A stretch of 13,618 nt of DNA from Maribacter sp. (GTDB lineage: Bacteria > Bacteroidota > Bacteroidia > Flavobacteriales > Flavobacteriaceae): positions 1 to 13,618 of the forward strand of contig JAHHKH010000166.1 of NCBI GenBank assembly GCA_018679695.1. The letters are read 5' to 3'. The translations under genes were made by a program, and so were the position numbers. Below, piece after piece: positions 1-6,866 of the stretch (within the stretch, counting starts at the first letter, position 1; the number at the start of each line of letters is the position of its first letter). Below the pieces are notes generated by a model. It did not search any database and was not told where the DNA came from. It was given only the letters and a program-made list of their open reading frames with translations.

Positions 1-165
1 GGTCATGCCATTCTCGATATCCCTGGCTTGCTTGCCGAAACTGGGGCAACACAAGCAATTGAAGTAAATGTACTTGGCGAAGAAATGAAACAATTGACCA
101 AACCAACACTTATCGAGCATTATGAAACTCGGTTTATCTTGTTGAAAAACTTGGGAAACCATTAG
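1..165 (+). CDS. C-terminal end of an unrecognised protein (5'-truncated by the window)
   Basis: Frame 1 is open from the first base to a TAG at 163-165, giving the last 54 residues of a protein. It ends 50 bp before the sugar porter gene on the same strand. The fragment contains EVNVLGEEM and, near the end, HYETRFILL. A VN.LGE motif followed by an E-(I/T)-R-(T/F) strand is loosely reminiscent of the C-terminal beta-domain of GH38 alpha-mannosidases, and a glycosidase would suit a neighbouring sugar-uptake module. The fragment is too short for a firm call, so it is left unnamed. That it is coding is inferred from the open frame and the position just upstream of a co-oriented gene. Confidence 0.6.
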   Translation, partial: GHAILDIPGLLAETGATQAIEVNVLGEEMKQLTKPTLIEHYETRFILLKNLGNH

Positions 166-215
166 AGTTATATTAAGAAGTGATTTTTTGAAATGAACAC
201 CAACCAATATTGAAC

Positions 216-1595
216 ATGAAAAACAATGTGACCTTTCTCGCCTTAATAGCTGCACTGGGCGGTTTTCTGTTCGGATATGACACCGCTATCATATCAGGGA
301 CCATTGGTTTTGTAAAAACACAGTTTGAACTTAGCACGGTTATGGAGGGCTGGTATGTGAGCTCCGCACTTGTGGGAACTATTCTAGGGGTTTCAATCGC
401 TGGAATTCTAAGTGACGGCTATGGTCGTAAGAACATCTTGATTATGTCCGGCTTGTTTTTTGCGCTTTCCGCAATAGGTTGTGCATTATCAGGTTCGTTC
501 AACGGATTGGTCATCTATAGGCTTTTCGGGGGAATTGGTGTAGGTATTGCATCAATGTTATCGCCCCTGTATATCTCTGAGATTGCCCCGGCGAAAAATC
601 GAGGGAAGTTGGTTGCCCTATATCAATTGGCCATTACCTTGGGTATTTTGATTGCGTATTTTGCGAATGCCTATTTGCTGGCCCATTCAAAATCAGAAAG
701 TCTGATCGATAGCGTGGGACTAACAAATAAAGTATTCGTTTCCGAAGTATGGCGCGCAATGCTCGGAAGCGAAACCATCCCTGCAGTGATATTTTTATTG
801 TTACTTATTTCAATTCCCAAAAGCCCACGCTGGTTGACCATGAAAGGCAAGAAAGAACAGGCAAAAGAAATATTACTTCGCTTTGTAACCGAAGAAGTAG
901 CCAATACCGAGATTCGGAATGTTGAAGAAGTACTTTTAAAAGAATCGGGGGGCATAAAGGCAGTTTTTTCTGGACCTTTCAAAGTCGCTATGATCATAGG
1001 CATTTCCTTGGCCCTATTAAGCCAAATCAGCGGCATAAACGCCATCATATATTATGGTCCAAAAATTTTGGAAGAAGGAGGCTTGCAACTTGGAGAGGCC
1101 CTCGGAGGTCAAGTGGTCATAGGTATTGTAAATGTGCTGTTCACTTTTATCGCCCTCTGGAAAATAGACGATTTAGGACGAAAACCTTTACTCACCTATG
1201 GTATTATTGGGATAATGATATCATTGATCATCGTAGGCTTGCTGTTCTATTCCGAAGTGAACAATACTTACCTGTTAATGACTTTCATACTGACTTTCAT
1301 AGCCTGTTTTGCATTCTCTTTTGGCCCAGTACTTTGGGTATTGTTATCGGAAATATATCCATTGAAAATTCGTGGCGCGGCAATGTCCATAGCTACTATG
1401 GCCGTTTGGGTCGGAAATACTTTTGTGGGTCAGATGACCCCGTGGTTTTTGGAAAACCTGAAGCCGTACGGTACATTCTGGTTTTTTGCGGCATGTATGA
1501 TTCCAGCGATTTATATAGCGGTAAAAGTGATGCCGGAAACCAAAGGGAAGACGTTGGAAGAAATAGAGAAGTATTGGTTGACAAAAAAGAAATAA
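216..1595 (+). CDS. xylE: Sugar porter family MFS transporter, probable D-xylose:H+ symporter
   Basis: A 459-residue inner-membrane protein of the MFS sugar porter family, expected to import a monosaccharide with a proton. Visible signatures are GGFLFGYDTAIISG (15-28, with Asp22 at the proton-coupling position of XylE), D-x-x-GRK (67-72), YRLFGGIGVG then SPLYISEIAP (101-125), PKSPRW (201-206), QISGINAIIYYGP (270-282), GPVLWVLLSEIYP, and the C-terminal PETKGKT (440-446). About twelve hydrophobic segments are evident. The frame is open back to a TTG at 210, but ATG at 216 gives the usual short MKNN N-terminus and is preferred. Xylose is assigned from the xylB-xylA neighbours. Two glutamines that bind sugar in E. 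coli XylE appear to be Ser269 and Val here, so another pentose or hexose is possible. No strong promoter is visible upstream. Confidence 0.88.
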   Translation: MKNNVTFLALIAALGGFLFGYDTAIISGTIGFVKTQFELSTVMEGWYVSSALVGTILGVSIAGILSDGYGRKNILIMSGLFFALSAIGCALSGSFNGLVIYRLFGGIGVGIASMLSPLYISEIAPAKNRGKLVALYQLAITLGILIAYFANAYLLAHSKSESLIDSVGLTNKVFVSEVWRAMLGSETIPAVIFLLLLISIPKSPRWLTMKGKKEQAKEILLRFVTEEVANTEIRNVEEVLLKESGGIKAVFSGPFKVAMIIGISLALLSQISGINAIIYYGPKILEEGGLQLGEALGGQVVIGIVNVLFTFIALWKIDDLGRKPLLTYGIIGIMISLIIVGLLFYSEVNNTYLLMTFILTFIACFAFSFGPVLWVLLSEIYPLKIRGAAMSIATMAVWVGNTFVGQMTPWFLENLKPYGTFWFFAACMIPAIYIAVKVMPETKGKTLEEIEKYWLTKKK

Positions 1596-1597
1596 TA

Positions 1598-1611
1598 TGA
1601 AAGCGTTTTCG
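1598..1611. promoter_or_regulatory. LacI-family/cre-like operator candidate
   Basis: TGAAAGCGTTTTCG lies 3 bp after the porter stop codon. It matches the catabolite-responsive-element consensus TGWAARCGYTWWCW at 13 of 14 positions and has the central CG and flanking AAA/TTT typical of LacI-family operators. It could control xylB-xylA separately from the transporter gene. This is a single short match in A/T-rich DNA and no regulator gene is in view, so the call is tentative. Confidence 0.3.
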
Positions 1612-1815
1612 AGAAGTTATAGTAAAATTACGATATCTTGTAAGCGCCTGTAATTCAGTAATATATACGGGATTAATGGGTACCTAATCTATAATCTTGC
1701 GCTTTGATGAATCGTATTAACAGTATAAAAGCATGGATTAATTCCGAGTTTGTAATACATTTATAAGGGTTGGGGATTTTAAAGACCTACCCTTCAATTA
1801 TAAAATATTCCGTAC
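1612..1815 (+). promoter_or_regulatory. xylB-xylA leader region with weak promoter and hairpin candidates
   Basis: About 200 bp of non-coding A/T-rich DNA separates the porter from xylB, long enough for its own promoter. The best -7 candidate is TAATCTTG at 1692-1699, one mismatch from TAnnTTTG and without a clear -33 TTG. An inverted repeat AAGGGT/ACCCTT (1765-1770 and 1789-1794) could form a weak hairpin ending about 21 nt before the xylB ATG, and TACATGTA (1813-1820) overlaps the start codon. None of these is strong enough to be called with certainty. Confidence 0.3.
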
Positions 1816-3300
1816 ATGTATTATTTAGGTCTGGATATTGGTAGTTCATCCATCAAAGCCGCCTTGGTCGAAATAGCATCAGGTAAGAGTGTTGGTGTGG
1901 TTCAAGAGCCGGAAACCGAGATGGAAATGCTGGCTTTGAAGAACGGTTGGGCGGAACAGGACGCCGATGATTGGTGGAATCATTCTTGCAAGGCCATCTC
2001 CAAAGTCATATCAGATTTCGATATCCAAGGATCGGAAATCAAGGGGATTGGGATTTCGTATCAAATGCATGGCCTTGTTTTAATTGATAAAGAGGGTAAA
2101 CCTTTACGAAAATCAATTATATGGTGCGATAGCCGTGCCGTTGAGATTGGTAATGAGGCGTTTATGGCCTTGGGGAAGGATAAATGCAATACCCATCTTT
2201 TGAATTCACCGGCTAATTTCACCGCTTCGAAATTAAAATGGGCCAAGGACAATGAACCGGAGATTTTTAGTAAGATACATAAGTTCATGCTCCCTGGGGA
2301 TTATATTGCCTATCGGTTTTCAGATATGATCAATACAACGATATCAGGCCTGTCCGAAGGTGTATTTTGGGATTTCAAGAAAGATACTATAGCCGATTTT
2401 CTATTGGATTATTACGGAATAGAAAAATCCATGGTCCCGGACATTGTCGAGACTTTCGGGAAACAATCAACGGTAAGCGAAAAAGGGGAAAAGGAGAGTG
2501 GGATTCCCACCGGGACACCCATTTTTTATCGAGCAGGGGACCAACCCAACAATGCCCTTTCATTGAATGTATTCAATCCGGGTGAGGTTGCAGGCACAGG
2601 GGGTACTTCGGGTGTGGTTTATGCGGTGACCAACAGTCTTTCGGTCAAGGAAAGTTCGCGTGTTAATAACTTTGCTCATGTTAATTATCAAAAAGGTGGG
2701 GCAGCAAGAATTGGGAAGTTACTTTGTATCAATGGGGCAGGTATTCAGTACCGGTGGTTATTGAATAATTTGGCTGTGGATTCATATGAAGAGATGAATG
2801 CCTTGGCATCCGATATTCCAGTGGGTTCCAATGGTGTGGTAATGCTACCTTTTGGCAACGGGGCCGAACGTATGTTGAATAATAAGGAAATAGGTTCAAG
2901 GTTGGTCAACATCAATCTTAACAATCATGGTCAGGCCCATATTTGCAGGGCCGCTTTGGAAGGCATCGCCTTTTCTTTTGTTTATGGGATGGAAATCCTT
3001 AAGTCCGATGGTATCGGAATCAATGTAATGCGCGTAGGCAACGACAACTTGTTCAGGTCCGGGATATTTGCTAATACTATTGCTACATTGATCGGGCATG
3101 AGATAGAAATATACAACACCACAGGGGCTATTGGTGCTGCCAGGGCCACGGGATTGCACGACGGTGATTTCAAGAAATTCGGGTCTTATGTAATGGACAA
3201 TGACTATGTAAAGACCTTTATTCCCTTCAAGGATAAAGAACCGTATCAAAAAGCATACTTAAACTGGAAAAACGAACTGGAATTAGTACTTAACAAATAA
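1816..3300 (+). CDS. xylB: Xylulokinase
   Basis: A 494-residue FGGY-family carbohydrate kinase that phosphorylates D-xylulose to xylulose-5-phosphate with ATP in the cytoplasm, feeding the pentose phosphate pathway. The N-terminal actin-like phosphate loop is LGLDIGSSSIK (4-14). QMHGLV (83-88) matches the substrate-binding Met-His-Gly of xylulokinases and WCDSR follows at 103-107. The catalytic Asp is in YRAGDQPNN (Asp242), and GTGGTSG (260-266) is the second nucleotide-binding loop. Length is normal for XylB. The ATG at 1816 gives the expected MYYLGLDIG start. The xylA start is 9 bp after its stop, so the two are surely cotranscribed. The xylA neighbour makes xylulose far more likely than other FGGY substrates. 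Confidence 0.96.
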   Translation: MYYLGLDIGSSSIKAALVEIASGKSVGVVQEPETEMEMLALKNGWAEQDADDWWNHSCKAISKVISDFDIQGSEIKGIGISYQMHGLVLIDKEGKPLRKSIIWCDSRAVEIGNEAFMALGKDKCNTHLLNSPANFTASKLKWAKDNEPEIFSKIHKFMLPGDYIAYRFSDMINTTISGLSEGVFWDFKKDTIADFLLDYYGIEKSMVPDIVETFGKQSTVSEKGEKESGIPTGTPIFYRAGDQPNNALSLNVFNPGEVAGTGGTSGVVYAVTNSLSVKESSRVNNFAHVNYQKGGAARIGKLLCINGAGIQYRWLLNNLAVDSYEEMNALASDIPVGSNGVVMLPFGNGAERMLNNKEIGSRLVNINLNNHGQAHICRAALEGIAFSFVYGMEILKSDGIGINVMRVGNDNLFRSGIFANTIATLIGHEIEIYNTTGAIGAARATGLHDGDFKKFGSYVMDNDYVKTFIPFKDKEPYQKAYLNWKNELELVLNK

Positions 3301-3309
3301 ATAATTATC

Positions 3310-4635
3310 ATGGCATTAATAGGAAACAAGGAATATTTTAAGGGCATAGGGGAGATTAAATATGAGGGCAAGGAATCTGACAACCCTTTGGCGTTCAAGT
3401 TTTATAATCCTGGGCAAATGGTAGCGGGGAAGACAATGCGCGAACATTTTAAGTTTGCCATTGCCTATTGGCACACCTTCTGTGGTCAGGGATCCGACCC
3501 TTTTGGTCCCGGCACGCAAGATTTTGAATGGGACCGATCTTCAGATCCATTGCAGGCTGCGAAGGATAAAGCGGATGCCGCGTTTGAGTTCATCACAAAA
3601 ATGGGCTTTGATTACTTCTGTTTTCATGATTTCGATTTGATTCAAGAAGGTCCTTCTTTTGCCGAATCCGAAAAAAGACTGGCAACCATTACCGAGTATA
3701 TAAAAGAAAAGAAAGCGGCATCAGGCGTCAAGCTTCTTTGGGGTACTGCAAATTGTTTTTCCAATCCCAGATATATGAACGGTGCAGCGACCAATCCTGA
3801 TTTTGACGTAGTGGCAAGGGCAGGGGGTCAGATCAAACTGGCCCTGGACACAACAATAGCCTTGAATGGTGAAAACTATGTCTTCTGGGGTGGTCGTGAA
3901 GGGTATATGTCCTTATTGAATACCGATATGGGACGTGAGTTAGATCATATGGGGCAGTTCTTGGCCATGGCCAGGGATTATGCAAGAGGTCAAGGATTTA
4001 AAGGGAATTTCTTCATAGAGCCAAAACCCATGGAACCCATGAAACATCAATACGATTTTGATACGGCAACGGCAATAGGCTTTTTAAGGGAATATGGATT
4101 GGAGAAGGATTTCAAAATAAATGTGGAGGTTAATCATGCAACCTTAGCGCAGCATACCTTCCAACATGAAATGGCAGTTGCGGCCAAAGCCGACATGCTT
4201 GGTAGTCTGGATGCGAACCGAGGGGATTACCAAAACGGATGGGACACCGATCAGTTTCCTAACAATATCCTGGAAACGACTGAGGCGATGTTGGTATTCT
4301 TGGCTGCCGGAGGCTTGCAGGGAGGTGGGATTAATTTTGACGCTAAAATCAGAAGAAACTCTACGGATCTTGACGATGTGTTCCATGCCCATATTGGGGG
4401 GGTCGATACTTTTGCACGTGCTTTGTTGACTGCCGATAAGATTATTTCTTCCTCGGATTATGGGAAGCTCAGACAGAACAGATACAGTTCATTCGATTCT
4501 GGGAAGGGTAAGGATTTTGAGCATGGTAAATTGCGCTTGGAAGACCTTTATAATTTGGCGAGGGATAATGGGGAATTGCCATTGAAGAGTGGAAAACAGG
4601 AGATGCTCGAGAATATCGTCAATCAATACATATAG
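3310..4635 (+). CDS. xylA: Xylose isomerase (class II)
   Basis: A 441-residue cytoplasmic metal-dependent isomerase converting D-xylose to D-xylulose (and in vitro glucose to fructose). The long N-terminus and overall length place it in class II. The catalytic pair is in FHDFDL (His106, Asp109). Metal and substrate ligands are in FIEPKP (Glu237, Lys239), VEVNH (Glu273, His276), LDANRGD (Asp301), WDTDQFP (Asp312, Asp314) and NFDAK (Asp344), so the active-site set is complete. It is the last gene of the xyl module. The next gene is convergent and only 18 bp away, with no clear hairpin terminator between them. The order porter-kinase-isomerase without a linked xylR means the regulator lies elsewhere. 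Confidence 0.98.
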   Translation: MALIGNKEYFKGIGEIKYEGKESDNPLAFKFYNPGQMVAGKTMREHFKFAIAYWHTFCGQGSDPFGPGTQDFEWDRSSDPLQAAKDKADAAFEFITKMGFDYFCFHDFDLIQEGPSFAESEKRLATITEYIKEKKAASGVKLLWGTANCFSNPRYMNGAATNPDFDVVARAGGQIKLALDTTIALNGENYVFWGGREGYMSLLNTDMGRELDHMGQFLAMARDYARGQGFKGNFFIEPKPMEPMKHQYDFDTATAIGFLREYGLEKDFKINVEVNHATLAQHTFQHEMAVAAKADMLGSLDANRGDYQNGWDTDQFPNNILETTEAMLVFLAAGGLQGGGINFDAKIRRNSTDLDDVFHAHIGGVDTFARALLTADKIISSSDYGKLRQNRYSSFDSGKGKDFEHGKLRLEDLYNLARDNGELPLKSGKQEMLENIVNQYI

Positions 4636-4653
4636 GATGGGCTTAGCTCTGGA

Positions 4654-5715
4654 TTAGCGTAATTTTTGGGTCACCTTATTTTTCATATATTCTACTTGGT
4701 TATACGCTTTTTGTGTAAAATCAAATAGGCTCAAACAACGATCCAAATTCTGGTTTTCATAGGAGACTTTATAATATATATTGTTGTTCAGATAATCAGT
4801 CAGTGCACGTAGACCATGGATGAAGGGCATAAATACAGCTCCGAGTGAAAGGGTGCTTATCTCTTCCTGTGTTAATAATGGACCATTTGAGGCTATACCA
4901 TCAATAACAGCATCGAAAAGATTGCGATCAAAGGATATTCTGTCCAATATCTTTTCATCCTCAGGTGCTGTATTCACTATAGTTCGAATGGCATCGCCAA
5001 AATCATAAAAGAAATATCCTTTCATTAAGGTATCAAGGTCAATTAGGCATAAGGCCTTCCCTGTTTCTTCAGAGAAAAGGATGTTGTTAAGCTTCGTATC
5101 ATTATGGCAAATTCGAACAGGTAGTTTTGTTTGGTTAAGGCTATTTAATTTAGGTAAGGTTTCCTCGGCAAAAAGAATTGCCTTTTTAGAACTTTCCAGT
5201 TTGTTGCTTTCAGAATTTTGTTTGGCCCTATCAAATTGTTTTTCCCTAAGTTTTAGATTATGGAAATCAGGAATGGTGTCAACATAATCATCGCTATTGG
5301 TTTTTTCCATTAGTTGATGGAATCGACCAATGATCCTACCGGCCTCAAAGGCAATTTGTGGATTTGTGGTTGTATTGTAAGTGGTACTTTTGGCGATATA
5401 GGTCATTAACCGCCAATAGCCATTTTCATCCTTAAAATAGGGATTATTGGTTGAAGTTTTGATTAATCGGATCCTGCGATAATCCTCACTGTCCAATTCT
5501 TGAAGGGCCAGGAAAAGGTTAGACATTAAACCATCAATATCCTTAAAAACACCATGATTAATACGTTGAAGAATATATTGAGGTTCATTCGATACCAACA
5601 CTAAATAAGTGTCATTGATGAATCCGTTGTTGATGACCTCTATGGCATAATTCTTTCTTTCAACACGAAAGTATTGTAGAATTGCACAAGCAGCATCGTT
5701 ATTATTAGTGCCCAT
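4654..5715 (-). CDS. Phosphotransferase (APH-fold) sugar kinase, NahK-like N-acetylhexosamine 1-kinase candidate
   Basis: A 353-residue kinase of the aminoglycoside-phosphotransferase/choline-kinase fold. The catalytic loop is CHNDTKLNN (203-211, Asp206 as base, Asn211) and the metal-binding segment is LIDLDT (224-229). These fit NahK-type kinases that make N-acetylhexosamine-1-phosphate. The N-terminal strand INNGFINDTYLV is the equivalent of the glycine-rich loop. The frame is open to 5847, but the extension would overlap the upstream gene by over 100 bp. ATG at 5715 starts 13 bp after that gene's stop and is chosen. Pairing with a nucleotidyltransferase suggests a two-step salvage route: sugar to sugar-1-phosphate to nucleotide sugar. 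The exact sugar is not readable from sequence. Such proteins are sometimes mislabelled 'mucin desulfatase' or 'aminoglycoside phosphotransferase'. Confidence 0.82.
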   Translation of the reverse strand: MGTNNNDAACAILQYFRVERKNYAIEVINNGFINDTYLVLVSNEPQYILQRINHGVFKDIDGLMSNLFLALQELDSEDYRRIRLIKTSTNNPYFKDENGYWRLMTYIAKSTTYNTTTNPQIAFEAGRIIGRFHQLMEKTNSDDYVDTIPDFHNLKLREKQFDRAKQNSESNKLESSKKAILFAEETLPKLNSLNQTKLPVRICHNDTKLNNILFSEETGKALCLIDLDTLMKGYFFYDFGDAIRTIVNTAPEDEKILDRISFDRNLFDAVIDGIASNGPLLTQEEISTLSLGAVFMPFIHGLRALTDYLNNNIYYKVSYENQNLDRCLSLFDFTQKAYNQVEYMKNKVTQKLR

Positions 5716-5728
5716 CGAATTTATTGAA

Positions 5729-6619
5729 CTACTTCCATAATGGGGATGGATATCCTCCTTTATCGGTTGTTTCCTGTAACTGTGCCACGGCCATTTCCCT
5801 ATCGCTGGCATAGGTGACTCCGAACCATTTGCCGCCAGAGGGAACAACCTTAACCACTACCTCATTGCGCTGTACCATTTCCTGAATTACAAACGGGATA
5901 TAAATTTCTCCCTTTTCTAAATTTTCACCTTTTTGAAGGAAAGCTTTCAGATCTTGCTCAATAGCGTTGAAAATGGTGGGTTTACAAATCCAATAATTCA
6001 TACTAACCAATTCATCTCCTTTATATTCGGCACCGGAATCCTCATCAACTACAGCGCTGCCCTTTTTTGTTAACTGGGTACGTTCAACCACAGATAGTAA
6101 AGTGTTTTCCTCGTCTGCCTCACAAACCCCTCGGGATACTGATCCATGATCTGATAAAGTATCCTTTAAAGTGTATCCGACTAGCCCGTAAGCATCCTTA
6201 TATTCTTTATCCTTTATGAACTTGGCGGCATTCTTGAATGCACCTTTGCCGTAATAGTCATCCGCATTGATTACCACAAACGGATTGTTGATTAAATTTC
6301 GGGCTGTCCAGACAGCATGTGCAGTTCCCCAGGGTTTTTGTCGCTCCCCGATATAGTTACAACCTTCAGGAATATCCATTAATTCTTGTGCGATGACATC
6401 CAATTTAATTTTTTTGGGAAGTCTCGCCGAAAGATGATCTTTTAAAAAGGCGACATTATCCTTTTTCGTGATGGCAACAACATGGTCAAAGTCATTTTCC
6501 AGAGCGTCAAATATGCTGAATTCCATTAAAAATTCCTCGTTAGGCCCTAGGCCATCAAACTGTTTTAATTTTCCATATCGGCTTCCGCTTCCAGCGGCCA
6601 TTAATAGTAATGTCATCAT
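5729..6619 (-). CDS. Nucleotidyltransferase, probable nucleotide-sugar pyrophosphorylase
   Basis: A 296-residue cytoplasmic NTP_transferase-fold enzyme expected to join a sugar-1-phosphate to an NTP with release of pyrophosphate. The N-terminal signature is LLMAAGSGSRYGKLKQ (5-20), a variant of the G-x-G-x-R loop. GTAHAVW (98-104) fits the base-recognition region, and NADDYY (118-123) carries the metal-binding acidic residues. Two ATGs are adjacent (6619 and 6616) and either may start the protein. The kinase gene follows 13 bp after its stop, so the pair is probably one operon and one pathway. A -7-like box lies 20 bp upstream at 6639-6646. The sugar and nucleotide are unknown: UDP-N-acetylhexosamine is favoured by the NahK-like partner, but a hexose is possible. 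Confidence 0.8.
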   Translation of the reverse strand: MMTLLLMAAGSGSRYGKLKQFDGLGPNEEFLMEFSIFDALENDFDHVVAITKKDNVAFLKDHLSARLPKKIKLDVIAQELMDIPEGCNYIGERQKPWGTAHAVWTARNLINNPFVVINADDYYGKGAFKNAAKFIKDKEYKDAYGLVGYTLKDTLSDHGSVSRGVCEADEENTLLSVVERTQLTKKGSAVVDEDSGAEYKGDELVSMNYWICKPTIFNAIEQDLKAFLQKGENLEKGEIYIPFVIQEMVQRNEVVVKVVPSGGKWFGVTYASDREMAVAQLQETTDKGGYPSPLWK

Positions 6620-6638
6620 GTTATGTGTTTTAATGGGG

Positions 6639-6646
6639 CAAAAATA
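6639..6646 (-). promoter_or_regulatory. Predicted -7 promoter element of the nucleotidyltransferase-kinase operon
   Basis: Read on the minus strand the bases are TATTTTTG, a perfect match to the Bacteroidota -7 consensus TAnnTTTG, ending 19 bp upstream of the first ATG. No TTG sits at the ideal -33 distance; the nearest TTTG ends 13 bp upstream. The call rests on the -7 box and its position. Confidence 0.45.
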
Positions 6647-6809
6647 GTTGATTTAAGCTCAAATTTTGGTCTAATTTTGATCTTCCTCCCATTTTATGGA
6701 CTTAATTCGACGAAAATGATGAATTTACCAATAGTGCCAAATTCTTGATTTGCCATTGTTTTGAAAAGGTAATCAAGGGTTCATATTCAATGTCTTTATT
6801 AGTCTAAAC

Positions 6810-6821
6810 TGATAATTGTCA
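6810..6821. promoter_or_regulatory. Crp/FNR-type activator site upstream of hemN
   Basis: TGATAATTGTCA is a TGA-N6-TCA dyad with five of six base pairs symmetric; the right arm continues as TCATATT. Its centre (6815.5) is exactly 29.5 bp before the first base of the hemN -7 box, about 40 bp before the expected transcript start. This is the class II position for Crp/FNR-family activators. The nos promoter in this window has the same half-site at the same spacing. The identity of the regulator is inferred. Confidence 0.5.
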
Positions 6822-6844
6822 TATTATGCAAGGCCTAACGATTG

Positions 6845-6852
6845 TATGTTTG
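6845..6852 (+). promoter_or_regulatory. Predicted -7 promoter element of hemN
   Basis: TATGTTTG is a perfect TAnnTTTG match 14 bp before the ATG at 6867. No -33 TTG is found at the usual distance, which suits an activator-dependent promoter. If used, the transcript starts around 6856-6859. Translation must then begin at 6867 or 6873 rather than at the upstream TTG (6816) or ATG (6846) that are also in frame. Confidence 0.5.
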
Positions 6853-6864
6853 TATTAATACAAA
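6849..6864. repeat. Perfect 16-bp palindrome over the hemN transcription start
   Basis: TTTGTATTAATACAAA is fully self-complementary, overlaps the last four bases of the predicted -7 box, covers the likely transcription start and ends 2 bp before the ATG at 6867. It could be a repressor operator. A/T richness raises the chance of coincidence, but sixteen symmetric bases at exactly this place are notable. Confidence 0.45.
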
Positions 6865-6866
6865 TC

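Noticed and set aside
210..215. TTG at 210 as start of the sugar porter
   Set aside because: An ATG two codons later gives the same protein with a normal start.
2896..3249. 117-codon minus-strand open frame within xylB
   Set aside because: Shadow of the FGGY kinase frame, which carries all the family motifs.
4636..4653. Terminator between convergent xylA and the sugar kinase
   Set aside because: Only 18 bp and no stem with a T-run could be found; termination may occur inside the opposite gene or be factor-dependent.
5716..5847. N-terminal extension of the sugar kinase, 44 residues open back to 5847
   Set aside because: It overlaps the end of the nucleotidyltransferase gene in another frame; the ATG at 5715 gives a normal 13-bp gap and a typical kinase N-terminus.
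6816..6866. Upstream in-frame TTG (6816) and ATG (6846) as hemN starts
   Set aside because: They add non-homologous residues and lie upstream of or inside the predicted -7 box, so would not be in the mRNA; ATG 6867 or 6873 gives the usual HemN N-terminus.
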